Assembly: GCF_030272615.1 (NCBI RefSeq)
Contig: NC_081414.1
Coordinates: 817,225,396 to 817,289,395 of the forward strand
Length of the DNA: 64,000 bases
Direction of reading: 5' to 3'
DNA from: Cryptomeria japonica
Taxonomy: Eukaryota > Streptophyta > Pinopsida > Cupressales > Cupressaceae
Part shown: in pieces, positions 11,461 through 25,880 of the stretch
How the letters are laid out: every line of letters starts with the position of its first letter
Numbering within the stretch: the stretch's first letter is position 1
Translations under genes and position numbers: made by a program
The notes under the pieces: model-generated
Database searches by the model: none
What the model was told of the DNA's origin: nothing
The model's input: only the letters and a program-made list of their open reading frames with translations

Positions 11461-12229
11461 GTATACATATATGTATAGATATATATATACATATAGATAT
11501 ATGTATACATATATATATATATATATATATAGATACATATAGATATATGTATACATATATATATGTATATGTATACATATACATATACATATATGTATAT
11601 ATATGTATACATATACATATATGTATATATATGTATACATATACATATACATATACATATGTATATGTATACATATACATATACATATATATATGTATAC
11701 ATATACATATATGTATATGTATACATATACATATATGTATATATATGTATACATATACATATATGTATATATATGTATATGTATACATATATATACATAT
11801 ATGTATATGTATACATATATATACATATATGTATATGTATACATATACATATATGTATATGTATACATATACATATACATATATATATGTATACATATAC
11901 ATATATGTATATGTATACATATATATATATATATGTATGTATACATATACATATACATATATGTATATGTATACATATACATATATGTATATGTATACAT
12001 ACATATACATATATGTATATGTATACATATATATATGTATGTATACATATATAGATATATGTATACATATATATATATATATATATGTATACATATATAT
12101 ATATATATACATATATCTATATATATGTATACATATATATAGATATATGTATACATATATATATGTATATATATATGTATACATATATCTCTATATATGT
12201 ATACATATATATATATATGTACATATATA
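11309..12229. repeat. 0.92-kb TA/TG alternating repeat
   Basis: Almost pure alternating purine-pyrimidine sequence built from ATATGTATACATAT-like palindromes. GTATAC recurs every 20-30 bp, giving a higher-order pattern. L2b has only about 30 bp of TACATA repeat at the equivalent site (18455-18485). The long Tyr/Ile/His ORFs in all frames here are artefacts of the repeat. Confidence 0.95.
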
Positions 12230-12295
12230 ATTATATTTAACTACGTTCAAATGTTAATTATATTAATGGTGCCGTGGTCTTCAAAAAGTATTGAA

Positions 12296-12490
12296 GGCAT
12301 GATAGCGTGCAAGGGCGGCAAGTTTTGTAACCGCCGGGAGTAGCAGTGCCCCCCACTACCCTGTGGTCACTGTCAGTGATCCACAGGGGAGTGGAGGGGA
12401 CCACATTGTCCCCTCAACCCTGCAGGATTGCACATGTAGGACCATATGGGGTGATGGGACCCATGGTCCCCACTTCCCCCCCGATTTGCT
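12296..12490. repeat. GC-rich hairpin block, L2a
   Basis: Contains a near-perfect stem CTGTGGTCACTG / CAGTGATCCACAG around 12360-12386 and runs of C and G. It is homologous, at low identity, to the L2b block at 18571. It lies between the TA/TG repeat and a (TA)n run. Confidence 0.6.
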
Positions 12491-12557
12491 AAATAAAAAA
12501 ATAAATGAATTTTTTTTTTTTTTTTTGTAGATAGTTTTTTATTTATTTTGTAGATAG

Positions 12558-12558
<1 letters not shown>

Positions 12559-12608
<50 letters not shown>
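12559..12608. repeat. (TA)n microsatellite in L2a
   Basis: About 50 bp of pure TA directly after the GC-rich block. Confidence 0.9.
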
Positions 12609-12609
<1 letters not shown>

Positions 12610-13403
12610 TTTTTATTGCAAATTAGAATTTTTCTGTTAGTAATTGCCTTGGGATTAAAATTCAATTGTTTAAATCTTATTTTTTAATAATTGTAATTTA
12701 GGAAATATTAAATTCCTTCCTTAGTATAAATTTTAAGTTGCTGGATTTAACTTAGAAAGGTTTATTGTGTAGTGGATTCATGATTAAGTATCCTTGATAA
12801 ATTTTACACCTGCAAATTATATTGGATCAAATTTATTTTAATTAAAGTCATTCATTTCATGTAAGATCCATTGGGCACTTAGTTGGCTTTTAGCAACTAA
12901 TTCACATTAATATGATTTGAATCAAATGCCTAAATTAATCACTAGTTTTGGATTGCTTAATTATGCACGCAAGTTACACTATTCTTATATCATGCAAATT
13001 ACTTATAGATTAACTACATTTATTTGATGTTATCATCTCCATGCAAGTACACATGCAATTATTAATATGCAAGTTTTTGTATGCAAGTTATACTTCAAGT
13101 TATGGTTTTATTCCACGTAATTCATCAAGTAGTTATTTCAATCAATTAAAATTATGCATGTTCAATTAGTAATTGTTTTCAAGCATGATGTTTCCATGGC
13201 TTCTTAGTTAGACAACTAAATAAGGAAGATGGAAACCTAAACCTAGTAGCGTTCGGTATATACGGTGCCTCTGGGTCATGCTTACGAGTAATGCCATCGT
13301 GTTGAACTACTGCACTTAATGCCTAATAAAGCTACATCAACGACGTCTGTGGCATCATCCCTATAAATTATCAGGGAGTAATAAGGGACACTTGGAAGTT
13401 AAA

Positions 13404-13432
13404 ATCCAAGGGGTGGGTAATCCCCCTTGGAT
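13404..13432. repeat. Conserved 10-bp hairpin in L2a
   Basis: ATCCAAGGGG (13404-13413) pairs perfectly with CCCCTTGGAT (13423-13432). The same stem and loop are intact in L2b at 19579-19607, within a roughly 200-bp stretch that is the best-conserved part of the two LTRs. Confidence 0.6.
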
Positions 13433-14148
13433 CGATAATCTAATAAGATAATTTTCAAATGATTTTACATCCATTGAGTTAAACCATAGTAAACCCCCTT
13501 TAGGGTTGGTTAAGTAAAAATGCTTTTATGGAATTAATTTTTGAAGAGATATTGTTGTCGATTAGCAATGGGTCAAGGGTGACGCTTGTGATAAGAATTA
13601 GGATCTAGTTGTTTTAGGCCACAAGCAATAGGCCATCTTGAGCCTTGGCTTAAGCTCTACCATCGTGGGTAGCAACCGTAGAGAAACTGTCTAGGACATT
13701 GACCCTAGAAAGGGTTACGTACCCACTAATCAGTTTACATCAAACAATAGAATAGAAAATAGAACTACATACTTTACGCCTTGATCTCGTGCCGAAGTAG
13801 GTATGTAGGTAGTCTTGGGATAGAGTTGTCCCTCGTACTCAGGCATTCATGGGTGGAGTCTAGGCTTGGTAAAAGAAAGAATGAGTAAGAATCCTATTTT
13901 GGAAGATAAGATAATTAAATTGGAAAAAGTAATTCAATGCATACTCAGAAGGAATCCCGTATGGATTCGCTTGACTTCCCGAGGCTTTAAGCCAAATTCT
14001 GAGGCAGAATTCAAGCTCGTATTATGTTATTTAATTACTCCTAAGGATGGCGACCTTGGTGCACTTTTGTTAGAAGAGTGTAGTACTTAGTGAGTGGCTT
14101 AGGACCCGAATGGTCCTGATGAGTCTAAGTCTCTGGCCAGAGCACCTC

Positions 14149-14373
14149 CTATCCCGATTGGATAGATGCCTACCCTGTATGGGTAGATGCCTATCCCATA
14201 TTGGATAGATGAAATCTTATGTCCCGCATGGACCAATGCCTACCCTGTATGGGTAGATGCCTATCCCGTATTGGATAGATGAAATCTTATGTCCCGTATG
14301 GACCGATGCCTAACCCGTATGGTTAGATGCTCATCCTGGATGGATGAATGCCTAATCCTAATGGATGGATGCC
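14149..14373 (+). repeat. Tandem array of ~21-bp palindromic units, about 10 copies (L2a)
   Basis: Same array as in L2c, with what looks like an internal duplication of a three-unit block (two copies of the segment ending GATGAAATCTTATG). Confidence 0.8.
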
Positions 14374-14469
14374 TAGAGTATGCAATTGAATCAAACACAA
14401 TGATTAAATTAAACAAAAAAAAGAATGGTCAATTTTGTTGGGTTAATTAAGGTGGGTTATTACAAAATT

Positions 14470-16961
14470 AAGGCATAATACAATCTCATTCTAAGCGAGC
14501 AAGTGAATATAATTTACATACAATGACACTTAATGCCAACTTAATTCAAATAGAATCCATGTAGGCATTCCAACACACTCATCAAAGCAATGAGTTTGCA
14601 AATCCTTCACAATTATCCAGGGCGTCATGCACAATTCACTAAATCCAGTTTACACTTCTATCTAATAAATCTTTGATACAAATGATTATAAATGAGTTTC
14701 ATCATAGAAAGACACTTTTAATTTTCTTAATTTAATATAACACTATTGATTACCTCGTTATGCCTAAATCCACTCTTCGTGGTCTTCTCCCTTAACACAC
14801 TATCAGAGGTTCTAATGAACATGATAGAAATATCACTTAACACATAACTAGGGCTGGCTAATTCAAACACTTAGAATGACCACCTAACACCCCAAGTGAT
14901 AGTAATTCCAAATTAAAATTACCAAATCCACAATGAAATAAAGAAAGATGCCAACAATCTCGAAATTCAACAAAATCGAAAACATGACAAGAGTCATAAT
15001 TAAAATAAAAAGAAATGAAATTTAGTGGCCATTCCATAATAAGAAATCTCAAAATAAAATGCTAGCCCCATAGTCACATAACACTAGTCAAAAGATAGTT
15101 AAAACACAGTCACGGTCAAAACTCAAAACAAGGTGACCATCTTTAGTCACACCTTTGGGAGTAACCGCCACACAAAACCCAAGGTCCCATGTCCTGAGTG
15201 TGATAGAGAGTGAAAATTTAGACATTTAAGGCTATAACACTAACTATATTTCTTTATTAATGCAATCTTGTATACACATGAAAGTTCATCTAACTATCCT
15301 TTATGTAGGCATACATATATGGGGAGGTAATAATATGTCATTGCACACAAATAGAGAATACACTAATTATGTAAATTTCATTCTACATTATATCATATTA
15401 CCAAGTAATCACATTCCTACCATTACCATTTTCAAGCAACTCTTAAGCATAAATTCCAAATTGTTTAATGTTTTCCAAATTCACGATCTAAAATTAATAA
15501 GACTTGGACGCACCATATCTGTCACCATTTATCCACTCTACTAGGATTTTCATTAAATAACACATTCTTTACAATTCAAATTAAATAAGGAAGTAGCATC
15601 ATTTCTATATCTTTCACTAATTCAACTCAGCATTCATATTCACATTACTAACCATGCAAATTTTCTTTATGAAGCTTAAGACTTCCATCTTTCCACATGA
15701 AGTCAAAACACAAAAATACAATTTTCATATGCTTTATACACATTCTACACGTCATGCATAACTCTATCTCAATCAATACTAGTTTCTTTAACATGGTATG
15801 TTAAGCGACAAAACCATATGACTAATCACAATATATATGAAAAAACTATTCCACTTACCTGTAAATGTACTTTTCATGATATCCTAATATGAAATGTAAC
15901 ACTTTGGATTCTTAGTGCAAAATTGATCAAACATTCCTTATTATTGCCCTATAATAATTATTGACAAGCAATTAAATACTTCTATTCAAATCAATGCATT
16001 ATTTAGTAGCATTTATTTGTATCTTTATAACTAGATAGAGAGAAGAGGAAGAGAGTTTGATAGTTGACCCATTTCATACATATACACATAAATCAACAAG
16101 GTCACACAAGCATGCTTAAATTCATCTCTATATGCCTATCATCTTTATTGTACGATTTTCATTTCAATACCATTTTAGAAGAATGCCAATTGGCCTATCA
16201 TGAAATTTCCAAATATTATGGATGCTATTGAATGTCCCAATTTTCCAAAATTGAAATCAAGAGAGACAATCAAACATGGGTTTCATAAAAAATCGAAGTA
16301 CAAGAAGAAGATGGAAGAGGAGATACCAACTAAATGATACATAATTATGCATGCACATCAAACATGGGTTTCATTTTCTCCTTCTATTCATACTAATTCA
16401 ATTATATATATCCAAAAGTAAGTACATTATTGCATTGTTCGAAAGGGTCATCATTTGCATCGGTATTATGAAACACATAATGAAATCTTTAATGAAAATG
16501 CATCAATTCCCTCCTTGCCACTATAGCATGACCTTTTTACACATTTGATTACAAACAAGTTAGTTTCACATAACAACTATACGTACATTATCGCACAATG
16601 CTTAAGATAGAAATTCATTATGTTACTTCTACAATACACATGGTGAATTCCTTTATGAAAAACATACAATTTCCTCCCAATATCCATTATGATTTATCTA
16701 TTTTTTAATTCATAGCCCTCTTATTATCAAAATGCACAATAGAATCATTAGGCTCACACAAGGGTTTGAGAAGTCACAACATTCACTCGCAATCAAAAAA
16801 CATACACAAGTGATAAATACACATAGCAATATTTTAATTACTAGAGAGAAAGAAGAGGAAGGTTGATCTACATTCAATTCATTACATCATATGCACTCAA
16901 CATCTACCATACAATTTCTTCAAGATCATGACACTAGGCCCTATCATAATCAAAATACAAG
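14470..16961 (-). other. E1 internal region between the two solo L2 LTRs, no gene seen
   Basis: About 2.5 kb of AT-rich sequence with only short unsupported ORFs on both strands. Parts of it (about 15560-16560) align by eye with 49530-50400 in E2, which identifies it as retrotransposon interior. Confidence 0.6.
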
Positions 16962-18570
16962 TGTCACAACCCTCCTTTATCACCTTTTGATTTGATACAA
17001 TTCTATTATATTTTTGGTTGAGCTACTGAAAATGATTGAATAAATATTATAAAAGGATAAATAATGGACCCACACACACACTTGGAGAATATAATTTAAA
17101 AGGCATTATTTATTTTTATTTTTGTTTTCCCATTCCCAATTATGGCACATGTTGTAGGAGGAATTAGAAGCTTCTAGAGGAATCTTCAATACCTTGCATG
17201 TAACTCCCCCACTAGAATTTTAATCAATTTTGCATGAGTCCAATATTGGAAAAGAATCTCATTCTTAATTAATTTCTCTAGATAGTGGAATTAAGGGACT
17301 TTTCCTATATATTGTATGCAAGTTTTCATAAGAGGGAGTTGATTATGTTTTGAAGAAAATTTCCCAATTTCCTTGTTGTTAGTAGTAGGATCTTCTTTGG
17401 TAGTCACATTTTGGTTGTAGGATTGTTAAATTGTTCTTGAAGATTTCTCTCAAGTTGCAAGGAAGGATCTAAGAAGATAGCTAGAAGATTGGAGAGGATT
17501 CAACATCGAGCTTCGATAAGCCAGGTTCTCTTCTTTTGTCATCTCTCATTTACATATGAGAAATTTGTATTGTCAAAAAAAATATAGCTTCTAGATCTTC
17601 CTTTATAAAAATAAATAAATTAGGTTGTAAATCTTTCTTTATTTAGGGATAAATATTGATAAAAGTACTTTTCATATAATGCATGTAAAAGATAGCTTTA
17701 TTATTTATTTAATTTTCTTTAGAAATAATATCAGATCTTGCTTTTGCTTTTCCAAAAAAAAAAAGATTTTCTAGATCTATGGAAAAATCATATTTCCTTT
17801 ATTTAATTACTTTTTCTGAGAATAAACTCTTCTCTGTGTGATTAAATGATAATCACTTGTGTATGAATCTTGTTCCTTATTAATCTTCTCTTAAATTCAT
17901 TACTAGAATGAGAATTTGAATGTAAATCTTATTTCTTACATTAAATCTTACTTCCCTGTGAAAAATCTCACCTCTATGTGAATACAAGTTGATCATCTGC
18001 ATATGAAGTTATTTAAATATTTTTCCTGTGAGTAAAAAAAAAACAAAAACCATTTCTCTCTCTGAATGTAGATTTGATCATAAATCTTAATTCCTTAAGA
18101 GCAGTCTTACTTCTCTGAGAACAGAAAACGTCTGGTAATAAAGTATAAACTTCACTGTATTCATTATTCTCTGTGGAAATAAAGTATAAATCTCTCTCTG
18201 TGAATTTAGTTCCTGAAAATCTCTCAAAGAAAGCTTTGTTTATCTCAGCATAAGAGCAAAATTGTTATATATGATATCTGTGAAATCAAAATTTAAACAC
18301 TTGCTTATCTCTGCGATAATTTAGTTATCTGCATATTGCTGAAACAAATTAATTTCTCTATTTTATCTCACCCCTGTGATTAAATTCTTATTCTAACTTT
18401 TTCACATTAACATTTTACATATTTCTCTCTTATATTATTAAATAAATTGGAATGACATATACATATACATATACACATACATATTTTGCAAATTTTAAAC
18501 TTAATGCAAAAAATATATTTAAGTTATACGCAGTGTTATAAAAAAAAAAATTCTTCGCATTAATACCGGT

Positions 18571-18765
18571 CAATGCAGGGGGGGCGGTTTATTACACCGC
18601 CGGGGAGTGGTACTCTCCACTACCCCCTGCGGTCACTGCTACGATAGTACCCGGAGAGGGAGTGGAGGGGACCATGATTGTCCCCTCATCCTTGTAGACC
18701 TATACCTGCAGGTCCGCAGTGGTGATGGGACCCGTGGGCCCCACTCCCACTTGGCTTTTAAAAGC
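18571..18765. repeat. GC-rich hairpin block, L2b
   Basis: Counterpart of the block at 12296. It contains short inverted repeats such as GGAGTGG/CCACTACC and long C/G runs, about 1.6 kb from the LTR start. Confidence 0.6.
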
Positions 18766-19578
18766 CACTACAAAAAAAGTTCAAACTCATGGCAACTTGA
18801 ATTTTGTTAATCTTTTTTTAATCCAAATTTTAGTTTAATAAAAAAAATTAATTTAGGTAAATTTGAAATTTAGTAAATTTATAATTATAAATTAAATTAT
18901 ATCAAAATTTATAATTAGAATTTTTTTCCAAACTATTTAAGATTCATTGGGTCACTTAGTTGGCATTTTAGACTCATTAAAATAAATTAATTCATATTAA
19001 TATGATTTGAACCAAATGTCTAAGCTAATTGCTATTTTTGGGGGTAGTGACTTTATAAGTGATTATTTTCATGGTAGAAATCAACACATTGCTTAACCTT
19101 GCATGTAACTTACACTATCCTTGCTTCATTATTTGCATTTATTGATGTCAAAGTTATATTTTCTTCATCTTCATGCAAGTTACACATTTAATTATTAATA
19201 TGCAAATTTCATAATTGTCATTATTATGTAAATTATATTTCAAGTTTGAATATTAAATATGGTTTTTATTCCACGTGGTTCATCAAGTAGTTGTTTCAAT
19301 TAATTAAGCTTTGCAATGTCTAATTATACACGTTCAATTCATAATTGTTTTCAAGCATGACATTTTTCATAGCTTCTTAGTTAGAAAACTAAATAAAGGA
19401 AGTCAGAAAACCAAAACCTAGCAACATTTGGTATATACAGTGCCTTTGGGTCACGCTTATGGGTAATGCCATCGTGTTGAACTACTGCACTTAACACCTA
19501 ATAAAGCTGCATCAACGACGTCTATGGCATCATCCCTATAAATCATCGGGGAGTAATAAGGGACACTTGGAAGTTAAA

Positions 19579-19607
19579 ATCCAAGGGGTGGGTAATCCCC
19601 CTTGGAT
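19579..19607. repeat. Conserved 10-bp hairpin in L2b
   Basis: Identical stem and loop to 13404-13432 in L2a. Confidence 0.6.
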
Positions 19608-20325
19608 CGATAATCTAATAAGATAATCCTTAAATGATTTTACATCCGTTGAGTTAAACCATAGTAAACCCCCTTAAAGTTGATTGAGTGAAATGCTTTT
19701 ATGAAATTGATTTAATCTTGAAGAGTTGTTGAAGATTGACAATTTGGTCAAGGGTGACGCTTATGATAGGTATTAGGATTTAGTTGTTCTAGGCCACAAG
19801 CAATAGGCCATCTTGAGCCTTTGCTTAAGTGCTACCACCGTGGGTAGCAATCGTAGAGAAACTATCTGGGACATTGACCCTAGAAAGGGTTGCATACCCA
19901 CTAATCAATTTACATGAAACCATAGAGTAGAAAACATAACTACATACTTTACGCCTTGATCCCATGCCGAAATGGGTATGTAGGCAGTCTAGAGACAGAG
20001 TTGCCCCTAGTACTCAGGTGTTTGTTGATGGGGTCTAGGTTTGGTAAGAAGGAGGATTGAGTAGAATCCTAATTTGAAAGATAAGTATAATAAAAAGGAA
20101 AAAGTAATTCAATGCATACTCGAAAGGAATCCCGTATGGATTCACTTGACTTCCCGAGGCTTTAAGCCAAATTCCAAGGCAGAATTCAAGCTTGTATTAT
20201 GTTATTTTAATTTCTCCTGAGGATGACGACCTCGACGCACTCCTATTAGAAGAGTGTAGTACTTAGTGAGTGACTCAGGACCTGAATGGTCTCGATGAGT
20301 ATAAGTCTCTGGCCAGAGCACCTCC

Positions 20326-20456
20326 TATCCCAATTGGATAGATGCCTATCCCATAATTGGATAGATGAAATCCCCTACTCTATATGGACAGATGCCTAAC
20401 CCATATGGTTAGATGCTCATCCCAAATGGATGAATGCCTAATCCTAAAGGATGCAT
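20326..20456 (+). repeat. Tandem array of ~21-bp palindromic units, about 6 copies (L2b)
   Basis: Shortest of the three arrays of this family in the window. Confidence 0.8.
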
Positions 20457-20694
20457 GCCCAGAGTATGCGATTGAATCAAACACAAATGATTAAAGTAAA
20501 CAAAAAAAAAAGTGGTCAAATTTTGTTGGGTTAAGTATAATGGGTTATTACAACAAGCACATTTCATACTTTCAGATTTAAGACAAGAACTATCCAACCC
20601 AATGGGTTAGTCAAGAGAATACAACATCAAGACTATACACATCACACCAACTAAGGGCACAAGCTACACCAAAGATCCAATGTTTGCAACTTTT

Positions 20695-20707
20695 GGCTCT
20701 GATACCA
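20695..20707 (-). promoter_or_regulatory. Primer-binding site of E1 (tRNA-iMet type)
   Basis: On the minus strand it reads TGGTATCAGAGCC, the classic plant iMet-primed site, 2 bp after the 5' LTR end GGGGCATTACA. It confirms the minus orientation of E1. Confidence 0.9.
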
Positions 20708-22687
20708 AATGTAATGCCCCATCAAGAAACCCTAAAGGATTCAACTAAAACTCTTGAAAAGAGTGCAAATAAAATTTTTTAACATTAAAGAACTTAAAGA
20801 TGCATTAAATTAAATATTGCAACAACATTTGCACAAGCGAAAGACTTAACTTAAACACCTAAAGGGTTTCCAACGAAGATTACTCGATTAATCCAATGAA
20901 CATTAAGGTTTATTAATCTAATTAACAATGTGAATCATTAAACCTACTCATGAAAAAATGATTACCACAAGGACATAGAAATTAAATTCCATAAGAGATT
21001 TAACTAGCATGTTAGAATATATACATCTGCCATTAGCTACATTACATCATAATCCATATTACTGCATCTAATTGATAACTTCAGACATGCATTTAAGATT
21101 AATATCATCTAAATTATATTATACATTTAAACCATAATGCCATTCATATATCCAAAACAAAAAGGAACCAAATGAACACATACACCATACAACACCAAAA
21201 TTGATATCATAGTTCACCCCTAATGGGCTACATCTCCGGGTCTGCTTCAAATGCAAGACCCTTCTTAATTAATAATGGGTGAAAAATACATAAGGTTCAC
21301 ATAAATTATACCTTTCCATCAAGGCGTACAAAAACAAATGATACATATGACCACATAAGGTCCAAGAGATACATGGATGATCGAAGAAGAAGAAAGAGGA
21401 CCCATTTGAAACATAATATAGAGTAAATACAAGAGAGCAATTGGAGCACCAATGAAACTAAATACTCGCATTCCATCATAAGTGCCACAAGATCTAACAT
21501 GAATATCAGGTACTCACAAAAATCATAAAAAACCAGATATGACTCCCACAATAGTGCTCCAAGCAAAAGCAACACAAACTGCACACTAGTGAACATAAGG
21601 GAAGAGTGTCATCACATAGCTTGGTATGGTTACCCTGGCAGGCCTCCATAGGTCCTGACCCCTATCCACTGGGTTACCCTGGCAACCTCTCCCAAACCTT
21701 TGGGTCCATCCAAGTCTCATGTGGACCCAAACAATCTTTTCGTGTTGACAAGGTTGTTGGTTTGCCATTCCAGGCCTTCTCACTACATCCTGAGTCTGTA
21801 CTGGCACTCAACCCATGCGTGAGACACACTTATCTTATTTAGTGTTTCCATCTACCAAACCCACTAATAAATTATTAAGTTATCACTTTCTTAGAATTTT
21901 TTTGATGGGTTATCCTTCTTACCACTTTGGGCGCGACCTCCACTCGAAAGCCACTCTCCCATATGACACTTAACCACAAATTAGACAAACTCCCAAAACC
22001 AAGGTATACACAAGAAATAGTATACGAAGTTCAAAGCAATAGAAAACCACTTGACCAAACAATCCCTTGTACACAGATAACCAATTGATACTCTTTGATA
22101 AAAGACATGACCAGTTACAAACCAACAACATGAAAACAATCAATACTCAAAATCAAGGACTTGCAATTTTTGAAAGCAAATGTGAATATAGTAAATGAAA
22201 ATACACATCTTTTCTACTCTAATGTGACGTTAATTTTTCCATTTTGTTAAAATACAAATTGACCAAAGTTTTTTAATTAATCTAAATTTTTAAAATACAT
22301 CATTGGAAAAGTCATCATTACATAATAATTTCAATACCAAAATTACAATTATATAATTTGCCTATTTTCCAATATATGTAAAAATATAAAATTAATCAAT
22401 ATTTCTCTAAAATGAAAATATCATTAAATTTCCAACTATATCTATTTTTTTTTCATTTCCCATTCCCAAATTCCCCAAGTAATATATTATTTAATTTTGA
22501 AATTTCACAAATAATACATTATTTAATTTTCAAAATTTCCAAATAATATTTTATTTAATTTTCCAAATTTCCAAATAAAATATTATTTAATTTTGCAAAT
22601 TAAAATAATCATTTCCATTTTCTTTCAAATAACTTATCTATTATATCCATTTCCAAATTATATATGTCTCTCCATGCATAATAAAAA

Positions 22688-23650
<963 letters not shown>

Positions 23651-23740
23651 CTATATATATATATTAATTAAAAATTAACATAAAAAAAAACCTTTTAAAA
23701 CAAAATAAAATAAAACTTTATATTTTTATTTTTTTTGTAG

Positions 23741-23905
23741 GCTCCCTTACCAATGGGAAGGGAGGTTGCTGTGGGGACCATGTCGTGGTCTCCCAACAGC
23801 CTTGGCCTCCATAGCCAAGGCATCTCCCCATGGCCTAGGGAAGCTACAACTCCCCCTACCATGGGTCGAGGGCCATGGCTTGCAAACCCCCTCCCCAATA
23901 TAATT
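23741..23905. repeat. GC-rich hairpin block, E1 5' LTR
   Basis: Orthologous position to 6746-6950 and similar in sequence, but about 40 bp shorter; part of the inverted GACCATG/CATGGTC region is missing. Confidence 0.6.
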
Positions 23906-25880
23906 AATTTTTTGCTTTATTTTTTGTTTTGAATTTAAAACAAACCCCCATCCACTATGTATAATCTCAGAAGTTTTCTCAAAAATTTTCTAGGAAATTT
24001 TTCCAGAATACATTATGATTTTTAAAAAAAAACTGTAGTACCCCTTCTTGATCGAACTTGTTAGACTTATATTTTACTTTAGTTGACTTTTCAGTTGTTA
24101 CATTACTGCTATACTTTATTCAGACTTATTCGATGTTATTTCATGCGTTTACTAGATATGCGATGTATGCTTTCTTACAGTATTTCAGTACTTTTGATTA
24201 ATGCTATTTTTATGGATTATTGTCATGGACTGACACTTATACCTTACCTATGCGATGTGTTATTTATATGTTGCATGTTTACAAGTGTATGGGATGCAAG
24301 GGGATGATTTTCCTTCACACTTCGGTGAGATAGGGAACGTCACAATTTTTCTCCATCCGTGTGCATGTCATGTCTGATTATATATATTCATCTATATGCA
24401 TGTGTGGTTGGATGATGCTAAACATTGCAGGTACAAGTACCGGGTAGGTACGGGGTATTGTCTCCACCTGGCTTCACAAGTCTGAGTGTGCCTTATTTGT
24501 CCGATGGGAGTGGAGGAGATAGTTGTTGATCCTAACTCTTACCCTCAGTTACACTCATGTGAGTGTCGTTAGTTGGTTGTCTCTTCTGTTTGTTCGATCT
24601 TCAAGTTTTGTTCGTTTGATTTTTTTAGAGTCTTCGTATGGTTTTTTCTCATTTTGTGTGCCCTAGTGGGTTAGATTATTTATTTGAGTGTATGGCGTCA
24701 TTTCATAGTTGGTGTATTTAATTTATGTATTATTATGCCTTTGTGTTATAGACTTAGTTAATTGAATGAAGTTATTAAATTTAAATTGATAATTGCATTA
24801 TATTGGAAAAGTGATCATATTTAAATCAAGTGGAAAAATAAATAAAGTTAATTGCATGCTATTGCTTTTTAGATTTAAAAAATAAATAAAAATAGAGTTA
24901 AATTATTGCCTTTATCACTTTTTAGGAAAAGTTGATTAAATTCTATTGAGAAAAGAAATGATTTAAAAAAAATGAAATTTCCATTTACCTTTTTGAAAGA
25001 AATTAGAAAAGTAATTTTTAAATTGAAAATTGTGATTGGACGAGAAAACATTTTCAACCTAAAATTTTAGGTTGAAATATTTTTCTCCATATATGCCTGA
25101 GAGCTCACGAGAATGAAGGGAGGAGAAATTTTTGGAGGCCAAATTGGAAACCAGAACTAGAGCTTGGAAATTTGATTCAAGTGGTTTGTAGAGTATTCTT
25201 CCAGGATTGCTATCACAAGTTGGGTGTTTTCTTATCTTTATTTGGTTTTGAAAATTTGAAATTTAGCTTTGGAAATACCTCTGTGTGTATTGATTTCTTG
25301 AAAGATCTTTGTTTGGGGAGTTTTGAAATTGGTTTAAATTTGGGAAATGGAATAGATTTTGGTTGTTTAAACTCTTTCCAGAATTAGTTTGTCAAGTTTG
25401 AAGGAGATGGATTTTTAATTTAGAAAATGGATTCTTTCTGGGTTTATTTCAAGTTTTAAAATCTGTGTTTAAATTCCTTATTTCCTGGTTTGGGAAAGGA
25501 ATTGGTTTGGCTATTGTGTGAATTTTGGAATTTATTATGAAAGGAAAGTTATGCTGGTAAATTTTTTGGGAATTTCTTCTTCCTGAGTGTGTTTGTGTTC
25601 TTCCTGGGTGTGGAGAAAATTAGAATATTTGGGTTTAAAATTTTGCCTTATGACTTGTTATCCTCATAATTTTGTCTAAAAATTTGCTGTTTGGGGAGTC
25701 TTCCAATTATTTGTTTGCCTAGAAATTTATTTGAAAATAAATTAGTTTTTTTTTTTTAATGTTTGTGATTTTATTAAACTTTGTTTTCTCAGAGTGTTGG
25801 GAATGAGTTTCTTTTTAATCTTTTATAAAATAAAATAAAATTAAAAGAATTTAAAAAATAAAAATTAAAAAAAAAAAATA

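Larger units (their letters stand above)
9487..14464 (+). mobile_element. Solo LTR of family L2 (copy L2a, 5.0 kb)
   Basis: Begins TGTCACAACCC, ends GGGTTATTACA, and is flanked by a perfect 5-bp duplication AAATT (9482-9486 and 14465-14469) with no internal region. This is the footprint of LTR-LTR recombination. It is longer than copy L2b (3.6 kb) mainly because of a 0.92-kb TA/TG repeat and two extra tandem arrays. Orientation is assigned from the similarity of its start to the L1 and L3 starts, and is therefore tentative. Confidence 0.85.
16962..20552 (+). mobile_element. Solo LTR of family L2 (copy L2b, 3.6 kb)
   Basis: Begins TGTCACAACCC, ends GGGTTATTACA, and has a perfect 5-bp duplication ACAAG (16957-16961 and 20553-20557). 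It contains the same sequence modules as L2a in the same order, but without the long TA/TG and 206-bp arrays. Confidence 0.88.
8788..20709 (-). mobile_element. Internal region of E1, without genes
   Basis: Without the two solo L2 LTRs (9487-14464 and 16962-20552) the native parts are 8788-9486, about 14470-16961 and 20558-20709, roughly 3.3 kb. There is no ORF with a recognisable domain. The sequence is alignable by eye to the E2 internal region; for example, the tract around 15600 resembles that around 49560, and 20560-20707 resembles 50740-51160. The non-coding interior has thus been kept by at least two copies. Confidence 0.65.

Noticed and set aside
11018-12230. Long ORFs of 160-390 codons rich in Tyr, Ile, His and Met on both strands
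   Set aside because: They are translations of the alternating TA/TG repeat, which lacks stops in several frames at once.
3802-14090. Similar short ORFs at 3802-4053 and 13866-14090 (common KNPIL...FKLVLCY)
   Set aside because: Frame is lost after LCY in one copy and broken in the third copy (about 20050-20280). Nucleotide conservation of the LTR explains the likeness.
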